From Alopecurus myosuroides (Eukaryota > Streptophyta > Magnoliopsida > Poales > Poaceae), in the NCBI GenBank assembly GCA_028641055.1, contig CM054061.1, positions 118,717,712 to 118,781,711 on the forward strand: 64,000 nt of DNA. The letters run 5' to 3'. The notes below the pieces were generated by a model. That model did no database searches. It was not told the origin of the DNA and worked only from the letters and a program-made list of their open reading frames with translations. Made by a program: the position numbers and the translations under genes. Below, piece by piece: positions 57,649 to 64,000 of the stretch. Every line of letters begins with the position of its first letter. Positions within the stretch are counted from its first letter, which is position 1.

Positions 57649-60600
57649 GTCTCCCACTTGCACTAGAGTCAATAATCTAGTCTGTAAGCACTTTAACACA
57701 TATGGCGTACCAGTGTTATTACCATGCTTCGCATGCGGTAAACATCATCAAAAAGATCTGAACTGTTCAGGTCCTATTGTATTTGCATGTTCTTTGCGTC
57801 TACACGCATCACTCATTCTCTAATGAGATGGCTTTGTATATATATGGTCAATTGGTGAAAACTTAATTCCTCAGTTTAAACTGATGTCACTAACATTGTG
57901 AAAATGTAGCTTCATAGTGTTAGCATTCTTGGAAACTCACCAAGTTCCGGTGATACCTTAATTCCTCAGCTTAAACTGATGTTACTAACATTGTGAAAAT
58001 GTAGTTTCATAGTTTCAGCATTCTTGGAAATTCACCAAGTTCAATAAAGAACTCCTTGACACAAAATACGCTTATAATCAGTTGTTAACACAACGATATA
58101 CTTCAGCCTTTGTTGTAGTATCTGTCACAATATTTTAATTTTGAAACTCTTTCAAATCCAGCATGGAACTTTCTTCCATCCTATTGTGCTACCCTTCATC
58201 ACATATTTTAATTGAGATAAAATTACTTGAATAAATTACAAGACTATTAGTGTAACATATTACAACTAATATTTTGTCATTACTATATAGGAAAACACAT
58301 CCTTAGCATTTCTGAAATGACACAATGATCTCTCTCACTGTTGTCTAATCATCATATGAATTATCCTGCTATAACATTTTATAGCATAGGACTCATCTGG
58401 TTGTGTACATAGCATGGAAACATGACTTAAAAATCTCAATTTCAATGATGCTCATCATGTGTCAAAACACATGAATCGTGCTCAATTATTTTCCATGTGA
58501 CAAGAACTCATTCTTGTCATTTCGATATTGACTTACTTCAATATTTCATCTATGTAATTTGGCTTCAATCATATCAGGTGCTTCAATCCATGTTTTATAG
58601 ATATCGATGCCCAATATCTTCTAAGCCTTTCATCAATATGAAATCGAAAATATTAACCGTGTTAATTTAAAATACATATTTTCCAATCAACCATATGTCA
58701 ACTACATAAAGTATTGGAAATATGTCATAGCGCTCCCACTTAATTTCTTGTAACTCTACAAGCATCTTTATCATTCATGATGGAATCAAACTCTTTTGAT
58801 AACTTCATTAAGCTAAAGATTTCAACTTCGCTATGCTCACTTCAACCATTTAAGTGTGCATGCCTTTATAGCAACCTTTTGAATTTTACAAAACTCTCAG
58901 ACTGTGTCAAGTACACATCCTTGATCAAACTGCCTCGAGAGGAGAGTTGGTTTTGTTATTCAACTGCCATATCATAATATGTAACTTTTTCCTAGAACTA
59001 TCCGCAAAGACTAAAGCATCACTACGGAAGATCGAAATCTTGTAGTAGTCAACTCTTTGAACTTCATCGAAAACAACTTTCCGATAAGTATCCATGTCTT
59101 TTTCGCTATATAGACCCTTTTGCTATCGTTAGGCATCATGCCGATTGAAAGGACTACCAAGTCACATACTTGATATTCATACAAGGATACTATGGCGGAT
59201 ATAATGACTCATAGTCAATTTTACGAAGTCAGGGCCCATCATTTGCTTCCTTTATAAGGTCCAGGTCCTTTGTTGTCAAAACAACACCTTATTCTTAAAC
59301 CACAAGTTGTTCTAAGTACAAAGTTTTTGGACTTTTTCTGGTACAGTTCGCAAACTCATTTGAAGTATCTACAACATTTGTAATGTCTTCTACTTAGTCA
59401 AAATAGTAAACCTCGGAACATCTTCCAGTGCTGCGCTACTCTTGACATGATAACGAAGATTCTCTAATCTCGCTGAGTTTGTACGGTGCTCCCACTCACT
59501 TGTTTCGCAAGAACTACTTTCTTGAGAAATCAACCCTTTCTGACAAACAACATTTGTCTTTTGGTTCAGTGATAGGAGAAATACCCAATGTTTTATTTGG
59601 GATAACCTTATAAACATATATTTATCCTATTTTGGTTGTAAACATTTTACACATGCTATGCATACCAAAACTTAAGAAAAATGACAATTCGGGTCATTAC
59701 CCAAACCATATCTTATATGTTGTCAATTTCAATGGATCATGATGGTGCTCTTTTCAGTGTAAAAGCGGTTGTCCTTAATGTATAAACTACAAAATTATAA
59801 TGGCAATTTTATTAATCTTACCATGTCAAACAGGGTTTGATTTTGTCTTTTGAATACTCCAATCTAATGTGGGGTATTCGAGAAGTATAAGTTGTAGAAC
59901 AATTCTGCAACTTCTCAGATGTTTTGCTAAACTTGTAACTCAAACTTTATCCTTTATGATCCAATCATAAATACTTGATTATCTTGTTACATTGATTTTA
60001 ACTTCATATTAACAACCTTTTGAACCAATTCAAAATGTCAAACTCTGTTCCCTTTAAATAGATATACTCACATATCTACTTAAATCACCGACAGAATTTT
60101 ATGAAGGAAAAATTAATCCACCATACATGAATACACATAATGGACTATATACATCAATATGTATAATCTCCACTAAATTAGTCGTCCATTCTACTTTGGC
60201 CTATGAACGGAATTCTAGTCATCTTTTGGAAGAGGTCTCACAAGCGTCAATTTATTCAAAACAAAATGACTCCGGAAGTCCATCAATATGGAGTTCCTTC
60301 ATGTTTTCCTTTCCGATATGAACTAAAATGGTGGTGTCACAATTTAAGTGAAAATCTTTTACGTCTTGCAACGTTTAGCATTCAGTCTTATAGATGTTTA
60401 CTTTACCAACATGATTTATATTAACATATCCATCAATTATGGAATATGGTCATCGTTTGAACAATCTCATTTGTTCTCACAAAAGACTAGAACAAAATAA
60501 CAACTTATTAAGTTCTTAAAATAAATCTTGAATGTTTGGCTCGATACTACAATGAACATAATAACACTTTATTTATGTTCTTGTCATAATCGATTCCACA

Positions 60601-62718
60601 TCTATTACTAGTTCCTTTTAGGCCCTTGTATTTCTTGCATTGCGTTGCTTTGTATGACAACTCATACCAACCAATGTGGTATCAAAATACCCAAAAATAC
60701 TTTGTTAACTAGTAATACATCTATAACTTGTATATCAAGCATATACTCCTGAGCTGGACTTTTCCAGTTATCTTCTTTTTCTGCCATATATCTTTTTGTA
60801 ATTCTATTTTCAATATTACCTTTCCTTTATAGAAGAATCATTCAACATCAAACAATGCTAGCCGTACTAGCTCATTTTCTTTGGCGTGTTAGTCATATAC
60901 TATCACCCATTGAGTCATACTTTGAGTTTGATTGTTCTACTAATATCACCATATTAATAGAATTCTTCTAGATTCCACTCTTAGCAATCTCCAAGTAAGG
61001 TAAACGACTTTACACATACTTTTAATCCATCCCATCATAACAATTTTATGATTAAGCTACTATAGCTCGAAGGAAGGAATTTAGAGGATATTTTTTAGCA
61101 TCCAATTTCTTGGAATATTCAAACGCCTAGCGTCTTCAATCATTGCATATATTCAGATAATATAAGAAAACATTGTCACACTAAATTTGCATATATTCAG
61201 ATAATATAAGCAAACATTGTCACGCTAAATTATACTCAGTCATGTTGCTACAAATAAGTTTCTAGATATCAATATATCTTTCACTTGATTGTTTCTGAAA
61301 ACAACTATTTTCAGTTCCAAAATCACCTTGATCAACAAAACATTCTTTTGAAGATAAAGTAATACGAAAGCAACCATGACTCTGGATTCTAAGTAGGAAT
61401 AATTTTCTCTCTAGATTAATAAATCATTAACCATATGGAGCTAGGTAGGAAATACCAAAAATCTACAATAGGACTCAATTTTAAATTTCACTAATACGGT
61501 ACCAATCTTAAATGGTATTTACCAGATCATAACAGTTATATCTCAATTAACAATCTAAGTGTAAGGTAGTTATGTGGATGTCAATGAATACTACAATTTG
61601 TGCAAATTCACTTTGATTTGTTGTTCATGATAAATAAGTTCAAGTTAATTCAAAAATTAAACCATGAACTCCCACTCAAAAACAACATCCCTCTTAGTCG
61701 TCTTTAGTGATTACACGAACCAAATTCACTACACCAAAACCGATCATCACGTGAGATGATGTAGTTTCAAAGGCGAACATCGACATGTTCATCATATCAT
61801 CCATATGACTCATGCTTTACCTTTCGGTTACGTGTTCCGAGGACATGTCTGTACATGCTAGGCTCGCCAAGTAGAACCGTAGTATTGCGTGTGTTTCAAG
61901 GCCATGTCTGTACATGCTAGGCTTGAAAACACCCGTTACGTTGAGTCTATCACACCCGATCATCACGTGGTGTCTCGAAACGACGAACTTTCTTAACGGT
62001 GCATACTTAAGGAAGAACACATTACTATCTTGATATTAAGTGAGAGGGATCATCTTATAATGCTACCGTCGCTATCTAAGCAAAACAAGATGCATAAAAG
62101 GATTAACATCACAAACATCACATGTAAGGATAACGTGATATGATATGGTCCTCCTTGCACTTGATCTCCATCATGTGCATCATGGTATGATCTCAATCAT
62201 TCCACCAGCGTGGTACCAAGTACCACGGTACCCCAAACTTGATTGTCCATCAATAAGAAGACAACCATATGGATACCTTCCGGTATATCAATAATTTACA
62301 AAAATAGATCATCTCATAATCAAATTTATAATATTGACCATATCACATCACATGCCCAGCAAAAACTAGTTAGACGCTTCTAATTTATTTTTGCATATTT
62401 TACGTGGCTTAGGGCTTTCGAGGATAGAACCGTTCATACCTACGAACATCAACCACAACGTTGATAAACATATTTTTAGCAACCCTTCGTAGATTAGATC
62501 TTAACTATAGTAGAAGAAACGGACATCCCCTTAGCCACAAGTGAGACAACTCTCGCGTACATAGTACACGTAAACTTAGTCTAGGGCAGCTTCATCCTAC
62601 TATGCCACTAAGATCATAAAATACTCAAGGAGGAAATAACATGATCATCAACGCCCACATACTCATATGTGTTCTACCCGTACAAAACATCTACGCATAG
62701 ATCCGGCTCTGATACCAC
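57649..62718 (-). pseudogene. BARE-like element: decayed gag-pol
   Basis: Five kilobases of AT-rich sequence without a usable frame. On the minus strand, traces of Copia pol remain in order. A leader and gag-like part lie at 61500-62700, and an integrase-like stretch with many stops at about 59960-60300. The integrase/reverse transcriptase linker ('SSAALEDVPRFTILTK') is at 59390-59617, and a reverse-transcriptase trace resembling 'LYVDDI' at about 58680-58740. The last part before the 3' LTR is noncoding. Internal tandem duplications occur at 57864-58050 (96-bp offset) and 61145-61232 (44-bp offset). No protein could be made. Confidence 0.65.
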
Positions 62719-64000
62719 TGAAGGGGTCGTTGCATAGAAAACAAAAATTTTCCTACACGATAGACACCCGAAAGGCCAAGATCTAATCTAGGAGACGAAG
62801 TGCAACGGGCAACAAGAGGGTTAAGGAGAACACATACCCTCAAAGACTCAAAGTGGTACGAGATCAAATCTCGTTGTTGGCGTAGTCGTACTCACACCGA
62901 TAACGATAGCGAGAAGATGGGCACCGCAATCCGGCGGTGCATCCGTGATCGGTCACACGTACGGTTGATGACGACCTCCGTTCCCTCGTTCCAGCGGGGC
63001 GCAGAAGTAGAGGATCCCTCGGAACTCCAGCAGCACGACGACGTGGTGGTGGTGAAGAATCCCACGGTCAGGGCTTCGCCAAGCCGGAGACCATGAAATG
63101 GAGCAGCGGGTGGAGGGAAAGGGAAGTGGCCAAGTGTGTGGAGGAGGGAGAGCTCTCACCCTCCTTTTATAGGAGAGGGGGGAGGCAGCCCAAGGGGGGT
63201 GCGGCCAGCCCATGGGTGTGCCCCCACCTCTTCCCTCATCATGTGAGTGGACACTCCACTCACACCCACTCATTTCCCCATTATTTCCCACTTGGAAAAT
63301 CCAAAGGTTTTCTTTTAATAAATAAATAAAACCTTTTTATTTCTTTATTTCAGCATTTGTTAATTCTATTAACAAACTTTTGCATATAGCGCCTCGAATC
63401 ATTTGTTAATTCTATTAACAACCATTCGACGAAAAACCCCTTGAACTATTTCAATTTTCCCCGAAACAATTTCGGTGCTGCTCAAAATATTCTTCGATAT
63501 TCCGTATCCTCTCAAACGCGTCATCGAACCTTAAGTGTGTCACCCTACGGTTCGCGAATAAGATAGACATGATCGAGACTCCTCTCCGATCAATAATCAA
63601 CAACGGGATCTGGAGATCCGTGATGACTCCTATATATTCAACGATGACTCTCATGATCGTGTGAACCAACAACGCCGTGAAGTATTCACTTTGTCTCGCA
63701 ATATTTTACTTGTCCGAGATTCGATCATTGGTATCAACCATACCTTGTTCAATCTCGTTACCGACAAGTACTCTTTTCTTGTTCCCGTGATATAACATCC
63801 TTTGTGATCATATCACGTGCTTGCAAGCGGTTTAGATGTGATATCACCGAGAGGGCCCAGAGTATATCTCTCCGTCATTTGGATGGACAAATCCCACTCT
63901 TGATCCATGATCCTCAACTAATACTTTCCGAATACTTAACGACACCTTTATAGTCACCCTGTTATGGTGTGACGTTTGATGCCATCAAAGCACTCTTCCG
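62719..64000 (-). repeat. BARE-like element: 5' LTR (partial, runs off the window)
   Basis: Matches the first 1282 bases of 55992-57648 in the same orientation. Confidence 0.9.

Larger units (their letters stand above)
55992..64000 (-). mobile_element. BARE/Angela-like Copia element, minus strand, decayed interior
   Basis: Read on the minus strand: 5' LTR from beyond 64000 to 62719, primer site, internal region 62718-57649, 3' LTR 57648-55992. Termini are TGAAGGG...CCCTTCA. The primer site (rc of gctctgatacca, 62707-62717) and the purine tract region (gcaagtgggagac) follow the BARE/WIS/Angela pattern of Triticeae. It inserted into the CACTA transposase; the left flank gttgc (55987-55991) would be the target site, its partner lying outside. 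The interior no longer encodes protein. Confidence 0.85.

Noticed and set aside
1..64000. Presence of an ordinary host gene
   Set aside because: Every coding-like stretch belongs to a retroelement or transposon or lies in an LTR. Only the short segments in 6311-6899 and ORF0 of element X remain unassigned, and both sit in retroelement context.

Overview
The window looks like intergenic DNA from a large grass genome, most likely Pooideae (Triticeae or a close relative such as oat). I judge this from the mobile-element families present: a BARE/Angela-like Copia element, a Caspar-like CACTA transposon with 'tttagtcccggtt' subterminal repeats, a Sirevirus-type Copia element, a chromovirus with LTRs of about 4.4-4.7 kb, and Tat/Retand-type Gypsy elements. 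I found no ordinary host gene. Essentially every base can be assigned to a transposable element, and the elements are stacked inside each other. 

Layout from the outside in. Base layer: 6308-7539 is a decayed Athila-like Gypsy remnant. Layer 1: two members of one Tat/Retand-type Gypsy family face away from each other, element A on the minus strand (1-6307, running off the left edge) and element B on the plus strand (7540-11349, resuming at 52815-54523). Layer 2: B is broken twice, first by a Sirevirus (S, 11350-52809, 5-bp target duplication gttgc/gttgt) and then by a CACTA transposon (from 54524, 3-bp target site agt). Layer 3: S is broken inside its reverse transcriptase by a chromodomain Gypsy element (X, 17552-47091, target duplication ccgtt/ccatt). 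The CACTA element is broken inside its transposase gene by a BARE/Angela-like element on the minus strand (55992 to beyond 64000). Layer 4: X carries a non-autonomous relative Y (21925-32328, target duplication ggaac) in its 5' LTR, and a solo LTR of the same family in minus orientation (39046-43337, target duplication cccag) in its 3' LTR. LTR comparisons agree with this order: Y's two LTRs are nearly identical, X's differ by about 1% where I compared them, and S's differ slightly more. 

The coding content is gag, protease, reverse transcriptase, RNase H and integrase of these elements, nearly all carrying stops or frameshifts. X is the best preserved, with one frameshift and one TGA in gag-pol. 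Two things go beyond the textbook content. First, S carries a third gene downstream of pol. It has its own TATA box behind a copy of the LTR's palindrome-rich promoter array, and an intron whose removal joins a start codon in frame to a 480-codon exon. Second, the long LTRs of X, Y and the solo copy share an unusual internal architecture: a variable GC-rich core, an exact 159-bp periodic repeat, a highly conserved GC-rich block, and two short exon-like segments that keep an acidic reading frame ending at the same stop.
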